Assembly: GCF_013782625.1 (NCBI RefSeq)
Contig: NZ_CP056199.1
Coordinates: 3,118,588 to 3,182,587, forward strand
DNA from: Enterobacter sp. RHBSTW-00994
GTDB taxonomy: Bacteria; Pseudomonadota; Gammaproteobacteria; Enterobacterales; Enterobacteriaceae
Direction of reading: 5' to 3'
DNA length: 64,000 nt
Shown: positions 55,105 to 64,000 of the stretch, piece after piece
Layout of the letters: each line of letters opens with the position of its first letter
How positions within the stretch are numbered: position 1 is the first letter of the stretch
Made by a program: the position numbers and the translations under genes
Notes under the pieces: generated by a model
Database searches by the model: none
Told to the model about the DNA's origin: nothing
Seen by the model: the letters and a program-made list of their open reading frames with translations, nothing else

Positions 55105-56574
55105 TTATTTTTTAAATCGTTCCGGAAATTCCATTTCACTGTAGCGAACGAATTGGGTTCCTTTTGTCAGTTTGTAGCCAAACCAGATAATCAGGAACAG
55201 CGGAATACCAATGTAGGTTGCCGTGACAGCGCCCCAGTCAATAGTGTCCGCAAGGAAAGCTTCATAGTTCTGTCCCAGGGTAATAATCAGGCACAGCACG
55301 AAGGCGAAAATCGGCCCCAGCGGGAAGAACCCGGAGCGGTACGGCAGATTGTTCAGATCATGGCCCTGCATAACGTAGCCACGACGGAAGCGATAATGGC
55401 TAATGGCAATACCCAGCCAGGCAATAAAGCCCGTCATACCCGAGGTATTAAGCAGCCACAGATAAACCGTCTGGTTACCGAACATTGACGTCAGGAAGCA
55501 CAGACCGGCAATCACCGTCGTGGCATACAGTGCATTACGCGGTACACCGCCACGAGACAGTTTGGCGAAAATACGCGGGGCTTTCCCATCGCACGCCAGG
55601 GTGTAGAGCATACGGGTCGACGCGTACATACCGGAGTTACCCGCAGACAGTACGGCCGTCAGGATCACCGCATTCATCACCGCAGCGGCGGAAAGCAGGC
55701 CTGCGTGCTGGAACACCAGCGTGAACGGGCTAACGCTGATGTCTTTCACATCGTTACGCAGCAGGCTAGGATCCGTGTAGGGAATGATCAGGCTGATAAT
55801 CAGAATGGCAAACACATAGAACAGCAAAATTCGCCAAAACACCTGGCGTACTGCGCGGGGGATATTCTTCTCAGGATCTTCAGATTCACCCGCCGCGATA
55901 CCAATCAGTTCCGTCCCCTGGAAGGAGAAACCGACAATCATCGCCACACCAATCATGGCCGAGAAGCCACCGGCAAACGGCGCATCGCCAATACCCCAGT
56001 TGCTCCAGCCAGCAGGTTCCGCACCTTTGAAGATGCCAACGATCATCGCCACGCCCACCACAATAAAGATGATGACGGTAGCCACTTTGATCAGTGAGAA
56101 CCAGTATTCTGCCTCACCAAAGCCGCGCACAGAGATGTAGTTGAGCAAGAAGATCACACAGAGGAAGATTGCACTCCAGATCCAGCCTGGCGTATCCGGG
56201 AACCACCAGGTCATCACCAGCTGCGATGCCACGAGGTCAACGGCGATGGTCACAGCCCAGTTGTACCAGTAGTTCCAGCCGAGCGCGAAGCCGAAGCCTT
56301 CTTCGACATACTTCTGGCCATACGTTGAGAAAGAACCGGAAACAGGCATATAGGCTGCCAGTTCACCGAGACTGGTCATCAGGAAGTACACCATCAGGCC
56401 AATCAGAATATAAGAAAAGAGTGCCCCACCCGGGCCCGCAGCAGAAATTGTCGCCCCAGAGGCAACAAAAAGACCTGTGCCGATGGATCCGCCAATCGCG
56501 ATCATCGTCAGGTGACGCGCCTTGAGTTCACGACGTAGCGTGGGCGCTTCTGTGGTTTTAATTTCTGAAACCAT
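55105..56574 (-). CDS. lysP: Lysine-specific permease LysP
   Basis: 489 residues from ATG 56574 (E. coli length). APC superfamily, twelve spans, with MIAIGGSIGTGLFVASG at the first helix and the FQGTELIGIAAGE motif. It imports L-lysine with protons and also acts as the lysine co-sensor of CadC. Neighbours cirA and yeiE as in E. coli. Confidence 0.97.
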   Translation of the reverse strand: MVSEIKTTEAPTLRRELKARHLTMIAIGGSIGTGLFVASGATISAAGPGGALFSYILIGLMVYFLMTSLGELAAYMPVSGSFSTYGQKYVEEGFGFALGWNYWYNWAVTIAVDLVASQLVMTWWFPDTPGWIWSAIFLCVIFLLNYISVRGFGEAEYWFSLIKVATVIIFIVVGVAMIVGIFKGAEPAGWSNWGIGDAPFAGGFSAMIGVAMIVGFSFQGTELIGIAAGESEDPEKNIPRAVRQVFWRILLFYVFAILIISLIIPYTDPSLLRNDVKDISVSPFTLVFQHAGLLSAAAVMNAVILTAVLSAGNSGMYASTRMLYTLACDGKAPRIFAKLSRGGVPRNALYATTVIAGLCFLTSMFGNQTVYLWLLNTSGMTGFIAWLGIAISHYRFRRGYVMQGHDLNNLPYRSGFFPLGPIFAFVLCLIITLGQNYEAFLADTIDWGAVTATYIGIPLFLIIWFGYKLTKGTQFVRYSEMEFPERFKK

Positions 56575-56745
56575 GTGAAAATGCTGTCCATTCAAAAAAC
56601 GAGGCGAGATTGTAGCAGACGATACGCATTCCTTCTGGCAGAAATGCGCTGTTATAAGAGAGCTTCATGACTGGCCTGGAATTATAAGCAAAGCATGAAT
56701 CTGGTCGCCGCGCCTTCCCCGCAGAGAAGCGCGCAACGGAATCAT

Positions 56746-57612
56746 TTAGATCTCGCAGTAACGCAGGAAACGTTGCAGGGAGTTGGAAAGATGCTTTTGT
56801 CGATGATGGATACACCACAGCGTACGGACCAGTTTTGGTAGCGGAACCGGAATTTCGACCAGCGTACCGGACGCTAATTGCTCGGCAATGACCCGCCGGG
56901 ACAGACAGCTGATCCCGAGGCCATGACGCACGGCATGCTTGATTGCTTCAGAATTACCCAGTTCCATTCCCAACTGGAATTGCGGCAAATGCGACAGCAG
57001 CAGGTAATCGACAATTTCTCGCGTACCGGAACCATGTTCACGCAAAATCCACTGCGCCTGCGCCAGCCTTTCCAGCGTGACTTCCCCCTGTCGAAGAGAA
57101 GATGCCGGAGAGGCAAAGACCACCAGTTCATCTTCAAGCCAGGGTTCAGCAATAATATCGACGTTATGGCATGGGCCTTCAATGAGACCAATATCAACCC
57201 GAAAATCGATAACGGCAGTAATAACATCCTGACTGTTACCTACGCTCATCTCCAGCGGCAAGGTCGGGAAATCCCGGCGATAACGAGCAATCACCTCCGG
57301 CAGGATGTAGTTGCCAATCGTACTGCTGGCATAGACACGGATCGCGCCGTTATCTTCGCGGAACAGTTGTTCTATTTCTGTCGCCTGCTCCAGTAGCGCC
57401 AGCGCGCGCGGATACAACAGGCGGCCATGCTCATTAACGACCAGTCGCTTCCCTACCCTGTCAAAAAGCTGAACTCCCAGTTGGCCTTCGAGATCGGTCA
57501 ACGCGGCGCTAACCGCTGACTGAGACAGAGCCAGCATCTGTGAGGCCTGCGTTGTTGAACCGCTTTTCAGCACTTCAGCAAAGACTTCAAGCTGACGCAA
57601 TGTAATGTGCAT
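56746..57612 (-). CDS. yeiE: LysR-family regulator YeiE
   Basis: 288 residues with an N-terminal LysR HTH ([40 protein letters not shown]) and a type 2 periplasmic-binding effector domain (about 90-285). Divergent from yeiH, which is its likely target. Reported links are to sulfite response and flagellar genes in related species. Confidence 0.94.
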   Translation of the reverse strand: MHITLRQLEVFAEVLKSGSTTQASQMLALSQSAVSAALTDLEGQLGVQLFDRVGKRLVVNEHGRLLYPRALALLEQATEIEQLFREDNGAIRVYASSTIGNYILPEVIARYRRDFPTLPLEMSVGNSQDVITAVIDFRVDIGLIEGPCHNVDIIAEPWLEDELVVFASPASSLRQGEVTLERLAQAQWILREHGSGTREIVDYLLLSHLPQFQLGMELGNSEAIKHAVRHGLGISCLSRRVIAEQLASGTLVEIPVPLPKLVRTLWCIHHRQKHLSNSLQRFLRYCEI

Positions 57613-57710
57613 GGTTGCTTACCACTTATAAAGATTAATTATAAATATATAATCAATTTTATTTTTAAGCCAGAGCACCGTAACCTTTTATCCAGAGAAA
57701 GGAGAAGGTT

Positions 57711-58757
57711 ATGACAGAACTCACCCTACAGAATCATCGTACATTGTGGCACTTCGTGCCGGGTCTTGCGCTCAGTGCCGTTGTCACTGGCGTAGCATTA
57801 TGGGGCGGCAGCATTCCTGCCGTAGCGGGCGCAGGTTTCAGTGCCCTGACGCTGGCTATTTTGCTCGGCATGGTTGTCGGGAATACGGTTTACCCGCATA
57901 TATGGAAATCCTGCGACGGCGGCGTGATATTCGCCAAGCAACACCTGCTGCGGCTGGGCATCATTCTTTACGGCTTTCGCCTTACCTTCGCCCAGATAGC
58001 CGATGTTGGCGTCAGCGGAATTGCCATTGATGTCCTGACACTGACCAGTACCTTTTTACTGGCCTGTTTTATCGGTCAGAAAGTATTCGGGCTGGATAAA
58101 CAAACCAGCTGGTTAATTGGCGCGGGGAGCAGTATTTGCGGTGCAGCGGCAGTACTGGCAACCGAGCCCGTGGTCAAAGCAGAATCCAGCAAAGTGACTG
58201 TTGCGGTCGCGACGGTAGTGATTTTCGGCACGCTGGCCATTTTCCTTTACCCGGCGATGTATCCGCTGGTTGCTCACTGGTTTAGCCCGGAAACTTACGG
58301 CATCTATATTGGCTCGACGATGCATGAAGTCGCGCAGGTGGTTGCTGCCGGCCACGCCATTAACCCTGATGCTGAAAATGCCGCCGTGATTGCCAAAATG
58401 CTGCGCGTCATGATGCTTGCACCGTTCCTGATTATTCTGGCGGCTCGTGTTAAGCAACTCGCCCCAGTGGGCAGTAACCAGAAGAGTAAAATCACCATTC
58501 CGTGGTTTGCCATTCTGTTCATTGTGGTGGCGATATTTAACTCCTTCCACCTGTTGCCAAAATATGTAGTGGATATGCTGGTGACACTGGATACCATCCT
58601 TCTGGCAATGGCGATGGCGGCTCTTGGAGTCACGACCCATGTCAGTGCACTAAAAAAAGCAGGTGCGAAACCACTGCTGATGGCGCTGGTGCTTTTCATC
58701 TGGCTCATCGTAGGCGGGGGGGCAATCAACCTGGCCGTTCATAGCCTGATGGCATAA
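57711..58757 (+). CDS. yeiH: UPF0324 membrane protein YeiH
   Basis: 348 residues, about ten spans (Cons_hypoth698 family). Conserved GAGSSICGAAAVLATEPVVK and the STMHEVAQVVAAG motif mark the family. A sulfite or other anion export role has been suggested for this group; the sequence does not prove it. Divergent from yeiE. Confidence 0.93.
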   Translation: MTELTLQNHRTLWHFVPGLALSAVVTGVALWGGSIPAVAGAGFSALTLAILLGMVVGNTVYPHIWKSCDGGVIFAKQHLLRLGIILYGFRLTFAQIADVGVSGIAIDVLTLTSTFLLACFIGQKVFGLDKQTSWLIGAGSSICGAAAVLATEPVVKAESSKVTVAVATVVIFGTLAIFLYPAMYPLVAHWFSPETYGIYIGSTMHEVAQVVAAGHAINPDAENAAVIAKMLRVMMLAPFLIILAARVKQLAPVGSNQKSKITIPWFAILFIVVAIFNSFHLLPKYVVDMLVTLDTILLAMAMAALGVTTHVSALKKAGAKPLLMALVLFIWLIVGGGAINLAVHSLMA

Positions 58758-58771
58758 ACCACTACATCCTT

Positions 58772-58814
58772 CTCCTGTTAACCCGCTATCATAAGCATTT
58801 CGGGTTAACAGGAG
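58772..58814 (+). promoter_or_regulatory. Hairpin burying the nfo ribosome binding site
   Basis: CTCCTGTTAACCCG (58772-58785) is the exact complement of CGGGTTAACAGGAG (58801-58814): a 14-bp perfect stem with a 15-nt loop. The AGGAG at 58810-58814, the nfo Shine-Dalgarno (ATG at 58822), is inside the stem. In read-through RNA from yeiH it would hide the site. TATCAT at 58787-58792, in the loop, might instead be a -10 element. Confidence 0.7.
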
Positions 58815-58821
58815 TCCCTTT

Positions 58822-59679
58822 ATGAAATATGTTGGAGCGCACGTGAGTGCTGCTGGTGGCCTTGCGAATGCCGCCATTCGCGCCGCCGAAATCGAGGCGA
58901 CCGCTTTCGCCCTGTTTACCAAAAACCAGCGCCAGTGGCGTGCCGCCCCCCTCACCACTGAAACCATCGACGATTTCAAAGCGGCCTGCGAGAAATACCA
59001 TTTTGGGCCTGGTCAGATCCTCCCCCATGACAGCTATCTGATTAACCTCGGTCATCCGGTTGAAGACGCTCTGGAAAAATCACGCGAAGCTTTTCTTGAT
59101 GAACTGCAGCGCTGTGAACAACTGGGGCTGACGCTGCTGAACTTCCATCCGGGAAGTCATCTGATGCAGATTGACGAAGACGCCTGTCTGGCGCGTATTG
59201 CGGAGTCGCTCAATATCGCCCTTGCCCAAACCAAAGGCGTGACGGCAGTCATTGAAAACACGGCCGGACAAGGCAGCAATCTTGGGTTCAAATTCGAACA
59301 CCTGGCCGCCATTATTGACGGTGTTGAAGATAAATCTCGCGTCGGCGTCTGTATTGACACTTGTCATGCCTTTGCCGCCGGGTACGACCTGCGCACGCTC
59401 GACGAGTGCAAAAAAACCTTTGCCGAATTTGATCGCATTGTCGGTTTCAACTACCTGCGTGGAATGCACTTAAACGATGCCAAAAGTGCCTTTGGTAGCC
59501 GGGTTGACCGCCACCACAGCCTGGGCGAAGGCAATATCGGCCACGATGCTTTCCGCTTTATCATGCAGGACGACCGTTTTGACGGCATTCCGATGGTGCT
59601 CGAAACCGTGAATCCGGATATCTGGGCAGAAGAAATTGCCTGGCTAAAGGCGCAACAGATTGAAAAGGCGGTTGCGTAA
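58822..59679 (+). CDS. nfo: Endonuclease IV
   Basis: 285 residues of the AP endonuclease 2 family. It cuts DNA 5' to abasic sites and handles oxidised 3' ends; part of SoxRS induction in E. coli. Metal-ligand motifs: [69 protein letters not shown]. The ribosome binding site sits in a hairpin. Only 2 nt to yeiI. Confidence 0.97.
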   Translation: MKYVGAHVSAAGGLANAAIRAAEIEATAFALFTKNQRQWRAAPLTTETIDDFKAACEKYHFGPGQILPHDSYLINLGHPVEDALEKSREAFLDELQRCEQLGLTLLNFHPGSHLMQIDEDACLARIAESLNIALAQTKGVTAVIENTAGQGSNLGFKFEHLAAIIDGVEDKSRVGVCIDTCHAFAAGYDLRTLDECKKTFAEFDRIVGFNYLRGMHLNDAKSAFGSRVDRHHSLGEGNIGHDAFRFIMQDDRFDGIPMVLETVNPDIWAEEIAWLKAQQIEKAVA

Positions 59680-59681
59680 TA

Positions 59682-60776
59682 ATGAACGACAGAGAGAAGC
59701 AGATACTCAAGATCCTGCGTCGTAATCCACTTATTCAGCAACATGAAATCGCCGATATTTTGCAGATCAGCCGTTCTCGTGTTGCCGCGCATATCATGGA
59801 TTTGATGCGCAAAGGGATGATCAAAGGTAAGGGCTATATCCTTACTGAGCAGGAATACTGTGTGGTGGTCGGAGCTATCAACATGGATATTCGCGGTGTC
59901 GCAGATATTCACTATCCGCAGGCCGCCTCTAACCCAGGCAGCATCCACTGTTCAGCCGGTGGCGTGGGACGAAATATCGCACACAACCTGGCGCTGCTGG
60001 GGCGTGATGTGCATTTAATCTCAGCCGTTGGCAGCGATTTTTACGGTGAAACGCTGCTGGAGCAGACACGCCAGGCTGGCGTGAACATATCCAGTTGCAT
60101 TCGTCTGCACGGGCACAATACGTCGACCTATCTCTCTATCGCCAATCAACAGGAAGAAACGGTACTCGCGATCAACGATACGCACATCCTGCAAAAGCTA
60201 ACGCCGCAGTTGCTGGACAGCTCCCGGGATTTGATTCGTCACGCGGGTATCGTGCTGGCAGACTGTAACCTCACACCCGAAGCCATTGAGTGGGTCTTTA
60301 CCATTGCGGATGATATCCCGGTCTTTATCGATACCGTGTCTGAATTCAAAGCCGCGAAAATGAAAACCTGGTATTCCCGAATCCACACGCTTAAACCGAC
60401 ACAAAAAGAGCTGGAGATCCTCTGGGGACAGCCTATTCACACCGATGCAGAGATGACAGAAGCCGTTAACGCGCTGCACCAGCAAGGCGTCGAGCACATT
60501 TTTGTGTGCCTGAAAGATGAATCGGTCTTTTGCAGCCGGAAGAATGGTGAACAGTTCCTGCTCTCACCTCCGCCCCATACGGTCGTTGACAGCTTCGGAG
60601 CCGATGACGGTTTTATGGCGGGATTGATCTACAGTTTCCTGGAAGGGAGCGATTTTCGAGACAGTGCGAACTTCGCGATGGCCTGCGCTGCGTTATCCCG
60701 TGCCAGCGTCAGTATTAACAACCCAACCCTTTCTGCTGATAACGCGCTGTATCTGTTACAAACGACACAAGCCTGA
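59682..60776 (+). CDS. yeiI: PfkB-family kinase with N-terminal HTH, YeiI
   Basis: 364 residues: a winged-helix HTH (about 1-55, ILKILRRNPLIQQHEIADILQISRSRVAAHI) fused to a PfkB kinase domain (about 58-360) strongly resembling PsuK (AGGVGRNIAHNLALLG at 92-107). The canonical PfkB GAGD loop is altered to GADD (306-309), and the G-G-D-G loop seen in PsuK (LSMGGDGVYY) is replaced by CLKDESVF (276-283), so catalysis is in doubt. E. coli YeiI has a similar domain layout. Follows nfo by 2 nt. Confidence 0.92.
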   Translation: MNDREKQILKILRRNPLIQQHEIADILQISRSRVAAHIMDLMRKGMIKGKGYILTEQEYCVVVGAINMDIRGVADIHYPQAASNPGSIHCSAGGVGRNIAHNLALLGRDVHLISAVGSDFYGETLLEQTRQAGVNISSCIRLHGHNTSTYLSIANQQEETVLAINDTHILQKLTPQLLDSSRDLIRHAGIVLADCNLTPEAIEWVFTIADDIPVFIDTVSEFKAAKMKTWYSRIHTLKPTQKELEILWGQPIHTDAEMTEAVNALHQQGVEHIFVCLKDESVFCSRKNGEQFLLSPPPHTVVDSFGADDGFMAGLIYSFLEGSDFRDSANFAMACAALSRASVSINNPTLSADNALYLLQTTQA

Positions 60777-60783
60777 ACAAAGT

Positions 60784-60814
60784 ACCGGATGACCCGCCCA
60801 TGGGATCATCCGGT
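60784..60814. terminator. Terminator hairpin yeiI / psuT
   Basis: ACCGGATGA pairs with TCATCCGGT, with a further CCC/GGG inside. It lies between the convergent stops of yeiI (60776) and psuT (60820). Confidence 0.65.
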
Positions 60815-60819
60815 CACAT

Positions 60820-62073
60820 TTATTGTGACAAACCGATAAAGAACCCGGCAATGGTGGCGCTCATCAGGTTAGAGAGCGTTGCTGCTGCCAGCGCCCGCAT
60901 GCCCAGTTGAGCGATTTCCGGCGCACGCTTCGGTGCAATGGCAGAAAACGCGCCAACCACGACCCCAATGGAGCCAAAGTTTGCGAAACCGCAGAGAGCA
61001 AAAGAGATAATGGCGATCGTTTTACCATCCAGCATTCCGGCCGTTTGCAGATACGGTGAAAAACTGAGATAGGCTACGAACTCGTTAATTGCCAGTTTTT
61101 GCCCAATCAGGCTTCCGGCAAGCGTCGCATCACTCCAGTCCACCCCCATGATCCAGGCGAGGGGAGCCAGTACATAGCCGAAGATCCCTTCCAGCGTCGC
61201 ATGACCAAAACCGAACCAACCACCAACGCCGCCAATAATCCCGTTGATCAGTGCAATGATGGCGACAAAAGCCATGACGACCGTGGCCACACCCGCGGCG
61301 ATTTTCAGTCCGGTCATCGCCCCTGTCGCTGCCGCTTCAATGATGCTTTTGGGTGGGGTGTCGGTGAATGACAGGTTTTCAAAGGTGACTTTTGACTCTT
61401 CCGTTGCCGGGCTTAACAAACGCGCAAACAGAATACCGCCCGGAATGGCCATCAGTGATGCTGCCAGTAAGTAATCAATTGGGACACCCATTCCGGCATA
61501 ACCGATCATCATTGACCCTGCAATGGAAGCCATCCCACTGCAAATTGCGGTGAACAGTTCATTGCGGTTAAGACGCTCAATAAACGGCTTCACAATTGCC
61601 GGGATCTCATTTTGACCGAGAAAAATCGTCGTTACGGCAACAAATGACTCGATTTTACTGATGTTGAGCGCTTTCTGAAAAATGCCGCCAAGAATGCGGA
61701 TAAGCAGGCCCATCACGCCAATGTAATAGAGCAAACTGATCAACGCAGTAACAAAGATGATGGCAGGCAATACACGGAAAGCGAAGATGAATCCCGCGCC
61801 ATCAAACAGCACATCCATCTTTGGCCCAACCAACGAGCCAAAGATAAATGCACTCCCCGCATCACTGTAGGACATCACCTTATGAACCCCCAGTGCAGCC
61901 TGTTCAACCAGCCATTTCCCAGGCGGGAAATAGAGCATAATTCCGCCAATGGCTATTTGTAATATCAGTGCTGCCCCCACAGTCCGAAGACTGATCCGTT
62001 TTTTATTGACTGACAGCAGGTAAGCGATTGCCAGTAATACCGCCATACCCACCACACTTCTCATCATGTCCAT
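60820..62073 (-). CDS. psuT: Concentrative nucleoside transporter, PsuT (NupX/YeiM group)
   Basis: 417 residues from ATG 62073. CNT family: GAGFIFAFRVLPAIIFVTALIS, FLGQNEIPAIVKPF, GVDWSDATLAGSLIGQKLAINEFVAYL. E. coli has two close paralogs, NupX and PsuT (YeiM). This copy is directly downstream of psuKG, about 95 nt after psuG, and its N-terminal region (IMLYFPPGKW, VEQAALGVHKVMSYSD) looks more like PsuT as I recall it. nupX, rihB and yeiL, expected between yeiI and psuT, are absent. Confidence 0.85.
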   Translation of the reverse strand: MDMMRSVVGMAVLLAIAYLLSVNKKRISLRTVGAALILQIAIGGIMLYFPPGKWLVEQAALGVHKVMSYSDAGSAFIFGSLVGPKMDVLFDGAGFIFAFRVLPAIIFVTALISLLYYIGVMGLLIRILGGIFQKALNISKIESFVAVTTIFLGQNEIPAIVKPFIERLNRNELFTAICSGMASIAGSMMIGYAGMGVPIDYLLAASLMAIPGGILFARLLSPATEESKVTFENLSFTDTPPKSIIEAAATGAMTGLKIAAGVATVVMAFVAIIALINGIIGGVGGWFGFGHATLEGIFGYVLAPLAWIMGVDWSDATLAGSLIGQKLAINEFVAYLSFSPYLQTAGMLDGKTIAIISFALCGFANFGSIGVVVGAFSAIAPKRAPEIAQLGMRALAAATLSNLMSATIAGFFIGLSQ

Positions 62074-62169
62074 AATGGTTTTCCCTTCATGCCAGGAAAC
62101 CCGGCGCAAACGCCAGGTTTTAGTATGTTTGATATTCGTGGGCGACCGCTTTCTGCCCGAAAAGTGCTG

Positions 62170-63105
62170 TCAGGAGAGGCGTTGATATTCCTTCGCAATC
62201 TCGCAGGCCAGTATCGCGTTGTTGAACACCAGTTGGATATTGGACTTCAGGCTATCGCCGCCAGTGAGCTCAGCGACACGAGCCAGCAGGAACGGCGTAC
62301 TTTCTTTGCCCACCACCCCCTGTTCTTCCGCTTCCTTCACCGCCTGATCGATAGCTGCATTGATTTTCCCTTCCGCCATCGCAAACTGTTCCGGAATAGG
62401 GTTGGCGACCACCAGACCACCGTTGAGACCGGTTTGCCATTTCACCGCCATTGCGCGAGCGATCTCTTCTGGGGTATCCAGGCGAATACTCACCTCAAAC
62501 GGACTGGTACGGCAGAAAAATGCCGGGAGCGCTTTTGTCTGATAACCAATTAATGGCACGCCGAAGGTTTCTAAATATTCTGTGGTTAATCCCAGGTCGA
62601 GAATAGATTTCGCCCCCGCACAAACGACGGTGACATTGGTATGTGCCAGTTCCTGAAGGTCGGCTGAAATATCAAATGTCTGTTCTGCTCCACGATGAAC
62701 ACCACCAATACCGCCGGTTGCAAAAACATGAATCCCCGCAAGAGCGGCAATAATCATGGTTGAAGCCACGGTGGTTGCGCCATTTTTCTTTGCCGCCACA
62801 ACGAATGGTAAATCCCGGCGACTGACTTTCGTTACACTGTGGCCTTCACGTCCAAGTAATTCAATTTCCTCTTTACTCAGGCCGACTTTCATTACGCCGC
62901 CAATAATAGCGATCGTCGCTGGGACCGCACCATGATTACGAATGGTTTGCTCAACCTCAATCGCCGTCTGCGCATTTTGCGGAAAAGGCATTCCGTGAGA
63001 AATAATCGTGGATTCCAGCGCAACAATCGGCTTATTGTGTTTTAGTGCTTCCTGTACTTCTGGTGAAACCTGTAATAACTCAGAACTCAGATTTAATTCA
63101 GACAT
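62170..63105 (-). CDS. psuG: Pseudouridine-5'-phosphate glycosidase
   Basis: 311 residues. Cleaves pseudouridine 5'-phosphate to uracil and ribose 5-phosphate. Family motifs: NKPIVALESTIISHGMPFPQNAQTA, VPATIAIIGG, VSRRDLPFVVA and GGIGGVHRGAEQTFDIS. Overlaps psuK by 13 nt, so translation is coupled. Confidence 0.96.
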   Translation of the reverse strand: MSELNLSSELLQVSPEVQEALKHNKPIVALESTIISHGMPFPQNAQTAIEVEQTIRNHGAVPATIAIIGGVMKVGLSKEEIELLGREGHSVTKVSRRDLPFVVAAKKNGATTVASTMIIAALAGIHVFATGGIGGVHRGAEQTFDISADLQELAHTNVTVVCAGAKSILDLGLTTEYLETFGVPLIGYQTKALPAFFCRTSPFEVSIRLDTPEEIARAMAVKWQTGLNGGLVVANPIPEQFAMAEGKINAAIDQAVKEAEEQGVVGKESTPFLLARVAELTGGDSLKSNIQLVFNNAILACEIAKEYQRLS

Positions 63106-64000
63106 TCGGTTTTCTCCACTAACGAGGTCACATTCGTAACAGATAAATCAGGATTATTGGTATATTCACAGGCAAGCGCCATTGATGAACAACCTTGTGC
63201 AAATCGAACAGAATCGATAAAAGACACGCCGTCAACCCAGCAGGAAACAAGCCCGGCCATCATGGCGTCCCCGGCTCCGGTCACATTAATCACGCGGGTT
63301 TGAATCGGTAATGACCAGCCGCTCTCGCCATCGATGTTGCTGTAATAGACGCCATCGCCTCCCATACTCAACACCAGACGGGTTAGCCCATTTTCATGGA
63401 ACCAGGCGGCAACTTTCCCGACATCCTCCCGGCTGGAAAGTGCGATACCACTGAGTGTTTCAGCTTCCAGACGATTAGGTTTCAGGGTATGGATTTTGCT
63501 AAGCTGTTCACGAATTTTGATGCACTTCCAGGCGGAAACGGGGTCAACAAATACGGGAGCACGTCCTGCATTTTCAAGTATCCAGGTCAGTGCATCTTCA
63601 CTGATATTGCAGTCTGCGACAATGGCGGCTGCCCCACGAATAAACTCAGCATGCCGGGATAAAAACGCCACTGAAATATGTTCTGAGATAGTCATATCAT
63701 TAATCGCTACCAGCATCTCACCGGTATTATCGAGTAACGATAAATAACAGGATGTGTTCTCTCCAGAGACCAGTAAGCTCTTATCCACATGCACACCGGA
63801 TTGGCGAGTTTGCGCCAACAATGATTGACCATATGAATCATTGCCGACTGCCGTCAGTAGCCAGGAGTTTTTACCCAGAAGCGCCAGATTATGTGAAATA
63901 TTCCGTCCAACACCCCCTGGAGTAAATTTTATCTTGCCTGGGTTTGAATCCGCATAATTGAGTGAGGCATGCGAATACCCGGCAACATCCATATTGGCCG
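63093..64000 (-). CDS. psuK: Pseudouridine kinase PsuK (5' end cut by the window)
   Basis: PfkB-family kinase phosphorylating pseudouridine before PsuG. About 302 codons are in the window; the frame runs off the right edge, so the first ~12 residues and the start are missing. Motifs: FTPGGVGRNISHNLALLG, LSMGGDGVYYSN, and the catalytic NVTGAGDAMMAGL with intact GAGD. First gene of psuK-psuG-psuT. Close paralog of YeiI, whose matching loops are altered. Confidence 0.94.
   Translation of the reverse strand, partial: ANMDVAGYSHASLNYADSNPGKIKFTPGGVGRNISHNLALLGKNSWLLTAVGNDSYGQSLLAQTRQSGVHVDKSLLVSGENTSCYLSLLDNTGEMLVAINDMTISEHISVAFLSRHAEFIRGAAAIVADCNISEDALTWILENAGRAPVFVDPVSAWKCIKIREQLSKIHTLKPNRLEAETLSGIALSSREDVGKVAAWFHENGLTRLVLSMGGDGVYYSNIDGESGWSLPIQTRVINVTGAGDAMMAGLVSCWVDGVSFIDSVRFAQGCSSMALACEYTNNPDLSVTNVTSLVEKTECLN

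Overview
The window is chromosomal DNA of an enterobacterium close to Enterobacter (E. cloacae complex or a near relative such as Lelliottia). The evidence is the gene order thiDM / mrp-metG / yehS-btsRS-mlrA-yohO-yehWXYZ-bglX-dld / pbpG-yohC-yohD-mdtQ-yohP / dusC / yohJK-cdd-sanA / mglBAC-galS-yeiB-folE / yeiG-cirA-lysP-yeiE-yeiH-nfo-yeiI-psuTGK. This is the E. coli 47-48 min backbone, with proteins very close to their E. coli counterparts. Comparisons with E. coli are from memory of that gene order and those sequences; no search was run. I saw no tRNA, rRNA, IS element, prophage or CRISPR array.

Layout. 1-0.95 kb: thiMD with a TPP riboswitch. 1-8.8 kb: an accessory stretch with two possible micro-ORFs, an unknown lipoprotein, dat-ddc (diaminobutyrate to 1,3-diaminopropane), an orphan Wzc-type tyrosine kinase, an RcnB-like periplasmic protein and a GNAT enzyme. 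8.8-24.3 kb: conserved housekeeping and stress genes (mrp, metG, the BtsS/BtsR pyruvate sensor, the curli regulator mlrA, the YehWXYZ transporter, bglX, dld). 24.4-29.2 kb: a GNAT, pbpG, yohC, yohD, an intact mdtQ and the micro-protein gene yohP. 29.2-35.3 kb: a complete beta-glucoside utilisation operon (OprB-like porin, bglG, bglF, bglB) lying between yohP and dusC, with three separate BglG-type antiterminator/terminator switches. 36.3-38.9 kb: a second accessory block between dusC and yohJ, holding an AraC regulator divergent from a glutamine-amidotransferase-like protein, and a ParD-like protein overlapping a second type I methionine aminopeptidase. 39-48.6 kb: yohJK, cdd, sanA, a PuuA-like glutamine synthetase where E. 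coli has yeiS-preTA, then mglBAC and galS with clear Gal operators and a CRP site. 48.7-64 kb: yeiB-folE, an MFS exporter, yeiG, cirA with a Fur box, lysP, yeiE/yeiH, nfo, yeiI and the pseudouridine operon psuK-psuG-psuT (psuK cut by the window end).

The best candidates for something little described are the overlapping ParD-like/methionine aminopeptidase pair with shared repeats in its promoter, a 14-bp perfect hairpin that buries the nfo ribosome binding site, the triple-switch bgl operon headed by a porin, the orphan tyrosine kinase, and the altered active-site loops of the YeiI kinase.
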